Assembly (NCBI GenBank): GCA_017354895.1
Contig: CP071495.1
Coordinates: forward strand, 2,649,001-2,713,000
DNA length: 64,000 bases
Reading direction: 5' to 3'
Source of the DNA: Podospora comata
Taxonomy: Eukaryota > Ascomycota > Sordariomycetes > Sordariales > Podosporaceae
The position numbers and the translations under genes were made by a program. How positions within the stretch are numbered: the stretch's first letter is position 1; the number at the start of each line of letters is the position of its first letter. Positions 1 through 12,039 of this stretch are shown here, in pieces. The notes beneath the pieces were generated by a model that was not told the DNA's origin, did no database searches, and saw only the letters and a list, made by a program, of their open reading frames with translations.

Positions 1-1972
1 GAATAGACTAAGTGGGGCGTGTTCCTTCCCACAATGGGCAACAAGTTCGAGACCGCTCCTGCGATAAAAAGCTCTTTCTCTCTCCTGCCAGTTTCATGGC
101 TTCCAGGTTTTTATAACGGTTGATACAGAGGGGCATCAGTCAAAACTAAGGTCTTGTTTTATCAACATAATACGGTTATTAATTCGTGGCCAGTTGACAC
201 GCAAGTGATCAGCATGGTCCTAACGGAGAGAGATATCGACGCTTATCACCACACTCGACTTATTATCCACTTATCGCTTCCTTCCTCGATCTTCTTTCGG
301 TCCTACTTGCCTCGGCCCATCACGAGTATCTCCTCTGAGAAAACAGATGACCAGTCGCTGAAAAAAAAGGTGCGAGAAGAAGCAAAGCACACATTGCCTT
401 ATTTATCTTGTGTCGCCAGAGATGATGAACGCTTTGCATTGGATCACACTGATGCAACAGACACCATGTTTCAGATGGTTCAAGCCATCCCCTGCAAAGT
501 TGCAGCCCTGCGTGAATACTCAAGTTAGAAGGTGCGAATGCAAGGAACTGGGCCGCTTATGTTCCATTTATCTACTCCCAACAACTCTCCTCCTCTCTGT
601 CTGTCTGTCTCTCTCCTTCTCTCTCGACAAGCATCATTTGACAAGAGTCATTTTCTGACAAGCGGCTTTTTGCCAAGAGGGGCCAGACATCACAAAAGAG
701 ATAGATCTGATGGTGAACTTCCATCAATCTGGCATGTGGAACTACATCAGAGAGAGCTATTAAAAGTGGGTGGTATGTTTGCTCGACAGTCTCAATCTCA
801 CAATGGCAAGACTGGAACTTGGCAACAGCGTAAAAGCTCGCTTAGTTAGTTTTACTCGATGGAACTCGTGCAATTTGGCTGAAGCCCAGTGTGAATCATC
901 CCGTCATCCATCCTACGCAGGAAGCAGAGCTCGGTACTTGTGATATGTACCTTTTTTTTTTTTCTTTGCGTGAAGTCAGCACCCGGCAACTGAGTGCGAA
1001 TACACAACACACCCCAGGAATTATTAACCTTGTCTCCCTCGGTTCAATTCCCACCCACCTTGTTATCTAAATAAATCACCTAGTCTGCCCACCGCACTTT
1101 CCCTCTTTTCACCTCTTGCCTCTTTTCTGCGACTTTTTTTCTTTTGTCTCCGCTTCAACTTTATCAGATAATCGCTCTCTATCATCAGCAGCAAAGTGTC
1201 CCTAACCAAGCGACTTGCGCACCCACGCACTACAGTGAATTTCCCGGCCCGAGTCTCGTGTGTGTCTCGGCGCGTCCCAGTGGAAAGAATCCGGACAACA
1301 AAAACAACTCGAGCTTAACAAACTTCACTGTTTGTCTCTTGCGCTCGGCCATCCAAGTAAGTGAAGGGCTCTCTTCTGGATTTGATTGATCGATTCGCAA
1401 CTAATATCTTGTTATCATCATCAGCTTCATCCTGTCGACTTGGTCAGCACAAACACATCCACGCGCCAAGCCTTCCCAGCTCAACCGATCCTCTCGACTT
1501 GTCGCAAAGTCGGGGATCAGCATCACCTGTTGGGTGTTGCGACGACAAACTGAAGCTTTACTTTGCTGATTGACGTGAGTATTTCGGTTCTTTTTATCTA
1601 GTTGCAATTATCAATGCTTTTGTGCTTCTTTTCGTGTCTCTTTTCAAATCACGTCATATACGACAAGGTCTTGCATGCGTGTTCACACTTGGTCAAAATG
1701 TTTTTTTATTTCATGTAATGGGTTGAGATGTGGCAACTTTTGATGTTTTCCCTCTGGCTCGTCACTTGCTCAGGTCTTTGGTGGGCTTTTGTTCATGAGC
1801 TCTGTCTCGTATTATTCATCTTGGATTGCCACCCAGTTGGACCTTATCCACCAAGATTCATATTCCGCCATTTGTCTTCGTGCCTAAACATCGCTGACTG
1901 ACAATCCCCAAAAGACACTGCTACATATCAGCAAATCACACAACACCCAGAGCCTTGACTGACTATCTACGG
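1..1972. other. Leader and promoter region of the first gene
   Basis: I recognise no coding gene here. The right half looks like the spliced 5' leader of the gene starting at 1973. One candidate leader intron runs about 1357-1424 (donor GTAAGT, CTAAT-type branch, acceptor TCAG). A second runs about 1575-1931 (donor GTGAGT, GCTGAC branch near 1893, acceptor ATCAG). Open frames between 154 and 850 lack family resemblance and biased codon use. Confidence 0.5.
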
Positions 1973-4922
1973 ATGTCAGTTGGAACAGACAAGATGGAGA
2001 CTACCGTCTCTGTGCCTGTTGCGAGAGAAGGTGCCCCAACTGCCATGATGGATGAGCCTACATCATTATCGGTTGAACCACCAAAGCCATCACCCAAGGA
2101 CGAGACTGTCAAAGATGAAGTGGTTGATGGGTAAGTCGTTCCTTCTATTTTCTGTGTCGGTAATTGTGATGGAGGGCAATGGCTGTGAGGGGCATGCGAC
2201 TCGTTCCTGCCAGTTCTTCTATGCACATTTGCTCTCAGCCAGGTTTTCATTTTTTTTTCTTCCAACACAGTCTGCATCGTATGCGCACGGTATCACAGCT
2301 TTCGTGGAACATTTTATTAAATGCTCTCTTGCTCCCAAAACTTTGCTTATTTTCATCGCGCTGACAACAGTCGTCCCAGTGAGATCAAGAAGCCAGAATC
2401 GCCCATTGTTGAGACTCCAGTTCAGCAAGAGTCTTTGGACAAGTAAGTCATCCCCAAAGCCTCAGAAACACACATCAGACCAGTCTCCTCTCTTTCTCTC
2501 TGGTCCTGGTGGCCGATCAGATGGCGAGTGTCATCGCCAAAGTCGATCGGCTTCTGGGATACACTTTGGCTACGAGCCATTGACTATGATACTGTTGGCT
2601 TCGTCAAGCCTTCGTTGTTGCCATCACAGAGGACTTTGAGCCCCCTTGAACACAGACTTCGAGGTCGGAATGTTGAAGTGAGCTCCAACCTGGCTCAAGT
2701 CGCTTATGACGTCTTATGCTTCGCGTCCCTTGTTACCTTGAGCACAATCTACACAATTTGCACCCCCTTGCCTTCAAAATCCCACTTTTCAACAATCTCC
2801 TACCGTGGTGGCTCAGACAGACAAGTGTTTTGCTGCAGTCTTTCTCCTCCGGCCACGGCTCTCGAAGAGCAATTCGTTGCCTTTCCTGGTTTGTATACAC
2901 TCCTTCAAAGCATCTCATGATACAACCTCAATCACATTCTCATCCTGTCAGTTAGATGTTCTGTTTTTATATGCAGTCAACTAATGTGTCGCTAGACGTA
3001 CCGATCTGGACGGGCACAATCTCCAAGAGGACGAACTTCACGAAGAGCTCACCCCCCCACCAGATTCTCCAACAGATACTGCTAGTATTGAGGATCATCC
3101 TGACGACGCTGCTGAGAACCCTGCCGAAGACACGACAGAGGACTTGGTTGATGACGATCTTATGAGTGTCGTTTCGAGCCTTCCCGTCGACGAAACTCAG
3201 GATCTCATGAGTGTCGATTCGAGCCCTGTCATTCATCACCTGGAAGACGAGATCGTCGTTGGCACCAAAGCCAACAGGAAGCTGCCCGTCACCCAGGATA
3301 AATCCGATATAGCTGACGTCAACATGGATCCATCTGCGATTCTTACCGGCAAGCGCAAGCGGACTTCCACTTACTATGCTGACTCTATCCAAGACGACAG
3401 CCCTGGTCCTCACGAAGGTCGGGTCAAAGTCCGGCCTGCCAAGACTCATGGTTCTGGAGGCGTCAAAGGTGTTATCATTGGATATTGGCGCGATTCTCAG
3501 GTCGAAAATGAGGCTGATAAGCATTCCGTAATCGGCTTCATTGACTCGAGGGATCGCCTTAGAACCAGAATCCAGACAACTACCCGCGACAAACGGCAGG
3601 TTGATCAACGCTACCCGATCCCCCCTGGCCCCGGTGGGAGTTGGGTCATCTTCGAGAAGATTGTCTTTGAAGACCACCTTGTTGGTCTCAATCATCACAT
3701 GATCAAGGAGTTTGTCAAGATCCGCGCCGATAATCTTGGTGAGAACGAGAGCCCCGAGGAGCGCAACATAGCCGACAAAGCAGCTGCCGAGCTCGCGGTT
3801 GAGAGAGTCACCACCAACCCTCCCCCCGAAACGGCCAACCAACCTCTCATTGCTTACGGCGCTGTGATACCCGATCCTGCCACCCTTCCCAGCCGTCCCG
3901 AGTCCAAGAAACGAAAGGTCACAGGATCCTTTACTTCAGCCCAGCTAGAGCCTGCCCCCCCCCCTCAACAGCCCGCGGAGGCCCTTCCGGGAACCCGGCC
4001 AACTCGCATCGTTTTGGGATACTGGAAACAATCCAGTGAAGATGACCCGATTGAGAAGCACGCGGTTTACGGTATCCTGGGTGCTAATGACATGTTCAGG
4101 ATCAGGCTTGCGAAGGAGACTCGCGATGGTAGAGTGATCGCTGATGGCAACTTTCCTAGTGGGCCTGGTGCACTGTGGATCACCTGGGACGCTCTCGAGT
4201 TTGAACCTCATCTCAAAGGTCTCTCCCGCCATGAGGTCAAGGAATATTGCAGGGTTCGCCAGCACCAGCTCGACCGGGGTGAGGCACCTGAGGACCGCGC
4301 TCGAAACGAGATACAAGCCGTCCAAGAGGCTCAGAAGCGTGCTGCTTTGAACATCGCCGCGGGGACCTCCGTCACTAAGAACGACGTTGAGATCTCGATC
4401 GAGGGAGCTAATGGCGTCACTCATGGTCTTGCTTCCGGCTTGCCTGCCTCAAAGACCAACGAGCCTCGTCGTCAAACTGGGCTCCGCGGCCGACACTCAC
4501 TCCCTAATCCCGAGTTCGGAGTTGCTAACCGCAAGTCATCGTCGGCCATCGCCCAGATCGAGAGGACTCATGAGCTCGCCCGTCACGGGATTGAAAAGGT
4601 TGAGAAGGCGCAGGCTCGCATTGATCAGCGTGCCAGCAGCACTGCCACGCCCCGAGAGTCATCGGCCACCCCAGCCAACCGCAGAGAGCTTTTCAGTGAA
4701 AACATCTCTCGCTTGAACAACGTTTGGGCCAGTCAAGAGGCCACACGCATCCGTAACGAGGGCCAAGGCTACGAAGGAGACGTCCTGATGAACGGTACCA
4801 TCAGGTACGAGCGAAAGCAAACCGGCCCGTTCAAGGGCATTTTGGTCAGCCAACCCTTCCTGATCCAGATAGACGGGGAGGATTACGTGGAGTACCGCGT
4901 CCTCACGAAGCCGAGCTTCTAG
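1973..4922 (+). CDS. Unknown protein with a duplicated GYW domain
   Basis: Proposed exons are 1973-2130, 2371-2442 and 2996-4922, giving 718 residues. I do not recognise a named family. Two copies of a roughly 105-residue domain are visible, at about residues 232-337 and 412-515. Each has a GYW motif, a KH(S/A)V(I/Y)G stretch, a central PxGPG(G/A)xW motif, an FExHLxGL stretch and a basic helix containing KE(F/Y). The N-terminal 190 residues are acidic and disordered and carry a short LMSV(V/D)SS repeat. Basic tracts such as GKRKRTS and ESKKRKVTG suggest nuclear import. A final segment (about 687-718, ending LTKPSF) is compact. The second intron is long (553 nt), so a small extra exon cannot be excluded. 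A nuclear role is inference only. I am confident it is a gene and not of its function. Confidence 0.8.
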
Positions 4923-6089
4923 TAGGACCGGGCGATTCTCTTGCGGCATTTTTTGTTTTTATACCCTGGTGGCTCTGGGCTGGTGGCGTTTTGGGGGACA
5001 GGGCTGGGATCATCAATTTGCGCTTCGTTGCGCGTGTTTCTTCGCCTCCTTTTCTTTTTGCTCGGACGACTGGCTGTACCTTATTTTTCCCACTTTTTCA
5101 CGGCGGCTTTTTTGTTTGTTTTACGCCTAGCAGCGCGTATACCCCTTGCTCTGTTTTGCTTCGACACGTACCTAATATTCCTCATGGCAACAACACACCA
5201 ACATTACTATGTAATTGGAGTCGACAAAGAGCGAGCATCCCCTTGCTTTTTAGGACTGTACAACATCAGATATGTGTCTTTGGCAGCCTTTTTACACGCT
5301 CTCAACACCGATACCATGCTGCTCATCCTTTGCGACATATCGCTACACCACTTGCTTGCGGGGAGGAGGATATGGGAGGTTAGAATGGGGTTCTCTACTT
5401 GCTGAGCATGGGAAAGAGTTTATAGCGGCATGGTCATATCAGTTCTCAGAGATCTCGGTTTCTATCGATGGATCTGGATACCTAAACAGATGGAATGGGG
5501 GTCAGGTGGAGGGGCAAGTGTCAGAGATAGACTATTTGTATATATACTGCATTTTTATTATATATCTGCGTAGAGTGCGAAGGTGGTGAAATGTGACTGA
5601 GAAGCATGGTGTTTTTGGGAGAGAATTGAAAAGGGGGGAAGCCCACACTGTGAGGTATGCACATAGCGGGGTTGTTTATGCGGGGGATACATATATAGAC
5701 AACATGCATCATCATCTTTCTCATGAACAGGAGCGCTGTCAACTCTTCAAACATACAAAAAGTGACTTTTGGTTGAGAATCTCCAAGAACGCGGATTGAA
5801 GACCAGGATTGTTGAAAATTGTCTGGGATTTTTGAACTCACCGAGTCAGACGGCGACGACATCCAAACTCGCGACCGCAATCCAGCTTTAACGCGTTTAC
5901 TTGCATTATCAGTGAACACCACCACCTCTGTGAGATTGGAGACATTAGAGCTCAACATCAGCGACATCAAACGGACATTTTACGAGAAATCCCCGAATCG
6001 ATGCTCAAAATATCCATCGGCAGCGCCTTACCATCACGGCAGTCCTAAGTAGGCTCTACAACCACCACAAGCACCACCTGCCAAAAACA
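4923..6089. other. Intergenic region between the first gene and ctf8
   Basis: I see no coding gene. The left part is a T-rich likely 3' UTR of the preceding gene. Around 5530-5570 the DNA becomes AT-rich (TATATA stretches), and the last 250 bases are the presumed ctf8 promoter and leader. Short open frames here show no domain. Confidence 0.4.
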
Positions 6090-6613
6090 ATGTCCACATC
6101 TGTTCAACTACACCCACCAGCCCTCACTTCCCCTGACCACCCAGTTGTCCACTCTCCACTCCCGCAACTCTTACAAACACCACACGGCCTTGCGCTGCTG
6201 GAGTTACAAGGGACGATCAACCTCACCCAGTCAGAGTCTGGGGAGCTAATCCAGATAGGACAGTTGGTATGCCCTCCCCCCCCCCCCCCCCTCCCCCCTT
6301 CCCTCCCTTTCAAATTACTAACAATCAATAGGTCTTTCCAGATTATGTAGAAGGGGAGACAACAGGGGAGGGCCCGTGGATAAAAAAGGTGTACATGTAC
6401 ATCGGGCAGCATCAGAAACTTTTCGGGGAGGTGAAGAAGTTGGTTAATGCGTTGGCGGTGGTGAGGAAACGACAGCGGGATGGGGGGAATGGGGATGAGC
6501 TGGAGGTGGTGGAGATTGTAAAGTGGAAGTTGGTGTTTAGTGGGCGGCCTGAGCCGGTGACGAGTTCGGGGTTGGAGAGGGAGAGGGTCGAGGGGGGGAA
6601 AGGGGGAGAATAA
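6090..6613 (+). CDS. ctf8: Chromosome transmission fidelity protein 8
   Basis: Ctf8 joins Ctf18 and Dcc1 in the alternative RFC clamp loader that acts at replication forks to promote sister-chromatid cohesion. Exons are 6090-6266 and 6332-6613, giving 152 residues, within the usual size of fungal Ctf8. Family signatures are the PLPQLLQTPHGLALLELQG block (about residues 24-42), then VFPDY straight after the splice, KKVYMYIGQHQKLFGEVKKL, and the C-terminal VVEIVKWKLVFSGRPEPV block. The intron (6267-6331) has donor GTATGC, a long run of C and acceptor AATAG. The last 20 residues are a Gly/Glu/Arg tail. Neighbouring dph1 is convergent. The identification is firm. Confidence 0.88.
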
Positions 6614-6989
6614 AGGGAGGGGTGATGGTAGAGTGGAGGGGAGAAATGTTGAGGGGGGAGGAGGGGGGAGGGGGGTATGAACGTGGTAACTGTCGGTTTG
6701 TGTGGGCTGAACCTAAACATGGGGCGTCTGAAATGTGCTCTCAAAGAACACGAGGAAATGGCGTAAAAGCTTATCTCTCAACAACAACAACTGGTCACTC
6801 CGATGGCTGCTGTGAATTACCACCGGCCTGGCCAGCAGGGAGGATAACTATCGCAACTCGCGCACATGTAACTGGGTAGACCACAAAGGGAGGCGAGTTG
6901 ACGTCAACATCGAAGCAAGCCTGTAGCATAGGGGGCAAACTGGGCTTAGATAGGGTGAATATCATGACCAAATTTTACTTGTTACTATC
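6614..6989. other. Convergent 3' region between ctf8 and dph1
   Basis: A 376-base gap between two convergent genes. The left part is G-rich (runs of GGGAGG). I see no gene in it, and it probably holds both 3' UTRs. Confidence 0.4.
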
Positions 6990-8390
6990 TCAAACAGCCA
7001 AAGGCTTCGTCCTCCCCAACCCCTCCCTCCCATAATAATCCATCGGGTACGCACCACTTCCCCAATCCTCCCTCTCATTCAACGCCACAAGCGCCTCATA
7101 CGGCGTCAGCAGCGGCCTAGGAAACGCATACCCCCAATCGATACTCAACCGTGGACAAGCAACCTGCACCCAGCACTCCACCTCCCCCTCCCCGCTCATC
7201 ATCCCCAGCTTCCCAGGAAAAATCTCACTCAGCAACAAATTCACAAACGGAATCCCCATCTTTGTCAGCTTCTCCTCTATCAGAGACAACGTATGCGGGT
7301 TCCCCTGCCTCCCCAACGACCCGAGAATCAACCCCCACTTCTTGGCCGTTTTCGCCGTCTTAATCGCTTGCCTCCGCAAACCCTGCATCTCGTCGTGACC
7401 GTAGACTTCATGAGTGAGTTTCCTCGAGTAAGGGTCGTACCGGTAGGCCGGGATGGAAGGGTTGTGAATCATGATCGACTCGAGGTGAAAGTGCCCGTCA
7501 CCAAGGTAAAGGATCAGATCTACCGGGTCGGTCGTGTACGTTGAAAGGTTGGGGGAGGTGCACCCCAATATCTCCCCCTTGGACAATGGGGCAATCTGAG
7601 GGACGATGATGTTGAACCCGGCTTTCTCGAGCGTGGACTTGACCCCGTGGATGGTGGCGTTGAATTGGATTGTGCCTACCAGAGCGATGGTTTTGCCGGA
7701 GGAGAAGTTACGCTCCAGCGAGGCGAGGAGGTGGGTCGTGTCGATGGAGATGTCGACAAAGACGTAGAGGGTCTTGATCTTGGTGACGTCTACCGGGATG
7801 AGGCAGGAGTGGGCGTAGTGGACTAGGAGGTCGCAGCCCATGGCGCGGGCGGTGTAGTCGTCTATGCAGCAGGCGCCGTACGTGACGTCGCCCATGATGA
7901 GAGTTTCGATGCCGGGGCAGAACTGGGTGAGGATGTCGGAGATGGTGGTGGCGAAGAGGAGGAGGCCTTCGGGCATTTGGAGGGCTACTCTTTTGGCCGA
8001 GAGGGAGCGGATGCGGTGGATGGTTTTGGGGATTTCAAAGGAGTAGTTTGAAGGGAGGAGGGAGATGGCGGACTTGAGGGCGGGGTCGTTGAGGATTTCA
8101 GGGGGGACTTGGTTGAGGAGTCTGGGGGCTCTCCTTGGTTGGGCCACTGAGGGGTGTTAGCATGGTGTGTTGTGAATAAGGGGTGGTGAGAATGTACCTT
8201 GGATAGCTCCGCTGTCTTCAATGGATGATGAAGCATTGCTTGAACTGTTCTTTGCGGCGGCCTCGGCGGCGGTCCGTCTGCCGACGAAACGCTTCTTTGG
8301 CTGTTTGACTACATTTTGAGGTGGTGGTGGTTGACTGGCCTCGATATCGGCTGCGATGCCCACATCCACAAGGGCTCTGTCTTCCTCCAT
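6990..8390 (-). CDS. dph1: Diphthamide synthase subunit Dph1
   Basis: Dph1 with Dph2 forms the iron-sulfur enzyme that moves the 3-amino-3-carboxypropyl group of S-adenosylmethionine onto a histidine of eEF2, the first step of diphthamide synthesis in the cytosol. Exons on the minus strand are 8390-8198 and 8146-6990, giving 449 residues. The intron has donor GTACAT and acceptor CTCAG, and the split codon makes a Val before AQPRR. The three cluster-binding cysteine sites expected of the family are visible: TYGACC (Cys157/158), EILGCTSP (Cys260) and [11 protein letters not shown] (Cys395). The first 60 residues are a low-complexity Ala/Ser/Pro region typical of fungal orthologues. It is divergent from rps6 across about 0.5 kb. 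The identification is firm. Confidence 0.92.
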
Positions 8391-8908
8391 CGTGAACCTC
8401 GCTTTCAGTCTTCAGTCTTCAAGGAGGGGCAATGAGGGCCACTTTTTGATAAGATAAGACAGGAAGTGGAAAACAAAGAAGAAACCCCTGAGCAGATTCT
8501 CGCACAAAATAAAGGTGAAGTGAGAGTCTGGATGTTGACTTGAGGTCCTATGTGTTCTCTCGCAGACCTTTGTTATCAGAAATGACTTGTGAGATAGCCT
8601 TCATGAAGATGAAGCGCACACATGCCATTCAGATGTAATGGCATGGATCAAAAGATGTTGTCCCTGAAAAGTGAGGCCCCACCCAAAAAGGCCAGGCGGG
8701 GCTTGGCACGGTCCATTCACTCTGGCCCAGAGGTCTGCGATTCACTTTGGCAGAGTGGGGCGGTGAGGTGCTCCCGCCCAATTAGCGTCGGCAGAAAATG
8801 TGCCCTAAGAATTCACATCACTGTGAGCACACAAAATCTTTCTCTTGTTTTCCCGTGTAGACCCGGAGTCCATCGTCAACAAACGTCGTTGCCAGCATCA
8901 TCGCCAAC
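8391..8908. promoter_or_regulatory. Divergent promoter between dph1 and rps6
   Basis: The 518 bases between the two start codons must hold both promoters. A double GATA motif (GATAAGATAAG) lies at 8448-8458, nearer dph1. A pyrimidine-rich stretch ending in TAG (about 8838-8861), just before the rps6 leader, looks like the acceptor of a leader intron. Functional use of either site is inference. Confidence 0.4.
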
Positions 8909-10033
8909 ATGAAGGTGAGCCACCATACCCATTTACGAATTCCTACAATCGATACGCAATTGCTGCCGCCTTCAACTTGCGATTTCGACGACTTTTCCGA
9001 TCGGTGCTGACGATTTTCCCTCGATAGCTGAACATCTCCTACCCAGCCAACGGCTCTCAGAAGCTCATCGACATTGAAGATGAGCGCAAGCTCCGCCCCT
9101 TCCTCGAGTAAGTGGTCGAAGAGAAGGTTCCGACTCAAAAGGAGACAGCTAACTGACTAATTCTCACAGGAAGCGCGTATGTACCATCGATATACCCGAC
9201 ATCTCTCTCGAATGAACCGAATTGCTGACCGACCGAATTAGATGGGCGTTGAGGTCCCTGCCGATTCCCTTGGCGATGAGTGGAAGGGCTACATCTTCCG
9301 CATCACTGGTGGCAACGACAAGCAGGGTTTCCCAATGAAGCAGGGTGTTATCGCCCCTACCCGTGTCCGCCTCCTCCTCTCCGACGGCCACTCCTGCTAC
9401 CGCCCCCGCCGCACTGGTGAGCGCAAGCGCAAGTCCGTCCGCGGCTGCATCGTCGGTGCCGATCTCTCCGTCCTCGCTGTCGCTATCGTCAAGCAGGGTG
9501 AGCAGGAGATCCCCGGTCTCACCGACACTGTTCACCCCAAGCGCCTCGGCCCCAAGCGTGCCACCAAGATCCGCCGCTTCTTCGGCCTCAGCAAGGATGA
9601 CGATGTATGTGCTACCTTCTCGGTCATATCCGTCATCGCCTACCCTTGAGCTTTGAGGATTAGACATCCCAAATTTCGGGTAGAGTCTGAGTGCTAATAT
9701 CTGTCGAAACTAGGTTCGCAAGTACGTCATTCGTCGCGAGGTCACCCCCAAGGGTGAGGGCAAGAAGACCTACACCAAGGCACCCCGCATCCAGCGTCTC
9801 GTCACTCCCCAGCGCCTCCAGCACAAGCGTCACCGCATTGCGCTCAAGCGCCGCCAGGCCGAGAAGGTCAAGGATGAGGCCGTACGTATTTCGTACTCTT
9901 GGGATGATTTTGCAACATGTACTGACTATCAGCACAGAATGAGTATGCCGCTATCCTTGCCAAGCGTGTCACCGAGGCCAAGGCCGCCAAGGTTGATGCT
10001 CGCAAGCGCAGAGCTTCCTCCATGCGCAAGTAA
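8909..10033 (+). CDS. rps6: 40S ribosomal protein eS6
   Basis: eS6 is a structural protein of the small ribosomal subunit and the classical target of TOR-pathway S6 kinases. Six exons are proposed: 8909-8914, 9028-9107, 9170-9176, 9242-9604, 9714-9881 and 9938-10033, giving 239 residues. Conserved blocks include [50 protein letters not shown] and the basic C-terminal helix. The tail RRASSMRK retains the phosphorylatable serines (Ser235, Ser236). The first exon is just two codons. The third is a 7-nt microexon that supplies part of Glu plus Lys-Arg and is needed to keep frame. Introns have GTAAGT or GTATGT donors and CTAAC/CTGAC branches. Identity is certain. Confidence 0.96.
9170..9176 (+). 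other. Seven-nucleotide internal exon of rps6
   Basis: The seven bases GAAGCGC sit between introns of 62 nt (9108-9169) and 65 nt (9177-9241), each with a good donor, branch and acceptor. They complete the conserved Glu-Lys-Arg before MGVEV in eS6. Skipping them would put exon 4 out of frame. Confidence 0.85.
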
Positions 10034-12039
10034 AGAATGAATGTTGTTTAATGGGTCTCTCGGGTTGCTTTGGGAAAATGTGTACGGCGTGCTGGCTGGC
10101 CGGCTCATCTGCGAACGTGTAAATGGCTTTAGAAACGGTCTTCACGAATGTCAGCATGAGTCTCTTTGAGAATCACCTCAACGGCGTTTTTGTTCCACCG
10201 GGAAGGCGTGCGGTTGAGCGACGGAAGAGAAACCATGAATACCCTTTTTGACTTGCTCATATAGACCCATGCAGCCAAAAATTGTGAAACTGTGATACCC
10301 TATGTTTTTGGTGATTCTTGTCCCTGGTGAGGCAGCAGTCTACTATTGAGAGCTATGATATTTGGACGCTGCTCTGTTTCTGAATGCAGCATGATTTCAA
10401 GAAATAGACGGCTTCTCGAAGCAAAGAAAAACAAGGATATGCGACCCTGCAGATCCATGAGTGCACGTAAGCAGGTTGTATTGGGCATAACCGTGGACTC
10501 TCTTGCCTGGCAGATCTCCTGGCTAGGTATAGTTTCCGAGGGCGCTTTCTGTTGGGACTTTGGCGTCTGGGTGAACCCATTCATGCTGCCTGTGGTAGGT
10601 TCAGCCAACTTATGTCAGGCGTAAGCCAGGTGTGCTCTCCAAGTGCCAGTATGACATGTGGGATTTGTAAGCTTGATGGCCCGGCTTCTTGGAGGTAGAC
10701 ATGTGTGTGTCCCTTTGTTCGACATTTGGTTGTCGAGGGACATTAGCTGGGTGGCTTTGGGGGAATATGATGGAGGGAATTGTAAGTCGACATGTCATTA
10801 AGGCATATCTCGAAGCTTTACAATATTACGTCGTGGACAACCAAACCGCTGAAAGATAGACATTACCTGCTCAAGGACAGGCAGCATGTCTCTCGAGATG
10901 GTCCATGCCTTTGATGATAATAGAAATGCCTCTTTGACTATCTTCAAAGGCTTGTTGGCTATTTCTTAAGGCTTTGATTTGACATGTCTAGATAATTCTG
11001 TCCACGGCGTAACATACAACTACCTCTCCACAATCCTACACCACCTTATCCATGTGATGGATGGCGTGAAAGGCAGCTGGGCTGGCTGGCTCCATTATCA
11101 AAGTGGGGGTTTTGGGACGCCCAGCCTGCCCCTCCACGTTTGCTGCTGGCAATGCATTTCCAGGCAGGTCCGCAGCAAAGAGTTTTCTGAGGGGGGCGGG
11201 GAAGGAGTAATCATATATATGACAGTGTGATTTATAAGAAATGAAAGATTTCCACCCGTGTAGCTTCAACTGAAGTGCTGCTGATTAGAAGTGCAGTATC
11301 GTGTATTGTAATACAGTGTACACTGTACCCAGCCTAGAAAAGCTCCGGACGTAGTGAGGTGGAAACAGAAGCTCCTGCCCCACCACAGAATTAACAGTCA
11401 CCCGGCGGGCAGCAGTGGACCCGCGGGATCACTCCAAGCAGTACCTGACTGGCAGCTGCCGTCATTGGCTTCGACGCCTTTCACTGGTTGCTTCTGCTCT
11501 TTTCGACCTCAAATCCCAAATCCCCAAACCGAGACTTTCTCCCACTCGCAAAGTCACAACCCACTCCCATCAAACTGCGGCACGCCTGCAACTCACGGCG
11601 AGGGCAAAAAGGCCATCTGCAACATCAGCAACTAGACAAGACACTTGACCGACTCCCCGGATTTCTCAAGGCGACCTGCACTCGTCTTTGGCCGTCCTCG
11701 GACCAGGTCTCTAGCATCGAGCAGCTGTCTTCCGCTACTGCCCGTCGAATTGCATCCATCGGCCTTCAGCCATCGGCCGGTCCATCACCCAACCACGACG
11801 CTGCTGCCGCGGCACTTTATTTATCACGACCCGACGACACCACACATCGATACCCCGCCACGACACTTGACGACTCCCATCATCGACTTGCCCACATCTT
11901 GAAAACATCACCAGCTTCCGCCTCTTCCGCAAGGCTGCGGGCTTCGCGAACAAGGCTGCCGTCCGTTGGTGGGACGTGCGGATAGTGGAGGGGGAGCGTC
12001 GATTTCCTGTTGCCCACGCGGCTTAGCCGCTCCGTCAAG
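10034..12039. other. rps6 3' region and tom1 promoter and leader
   Basis: I see no supportable gene in these 2 kb. Open frames such as 10300-10608 (minus) begin without ATG and have no domain. From about 11,350 the sequence is rich in C and CCAC/CATC runs, like a long fungal leader, and leads to the tom1 start at 12040. Confidence 0.4.

Noticed and set aside
1037-1055. GGTTCAATTCC resembling a tRNA B box
   Set aside because: No A box or cloverleaf can be drawn around it.
2967-3842. 291-codon minus-strand frame
   Set aside because: It is antisense to the duplicated-domain gene, whose splice phases and internal repeat support the plus strand.
9605-9713. Possible snoRNAs in the rps6 introns
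   Set aside because: Introns of ribosomal protein genes often host box C/D snoRNAs, but I found no convincing C (RTGATGA) and D (CTGA) box pair with terminal stem in any rps6 intron.
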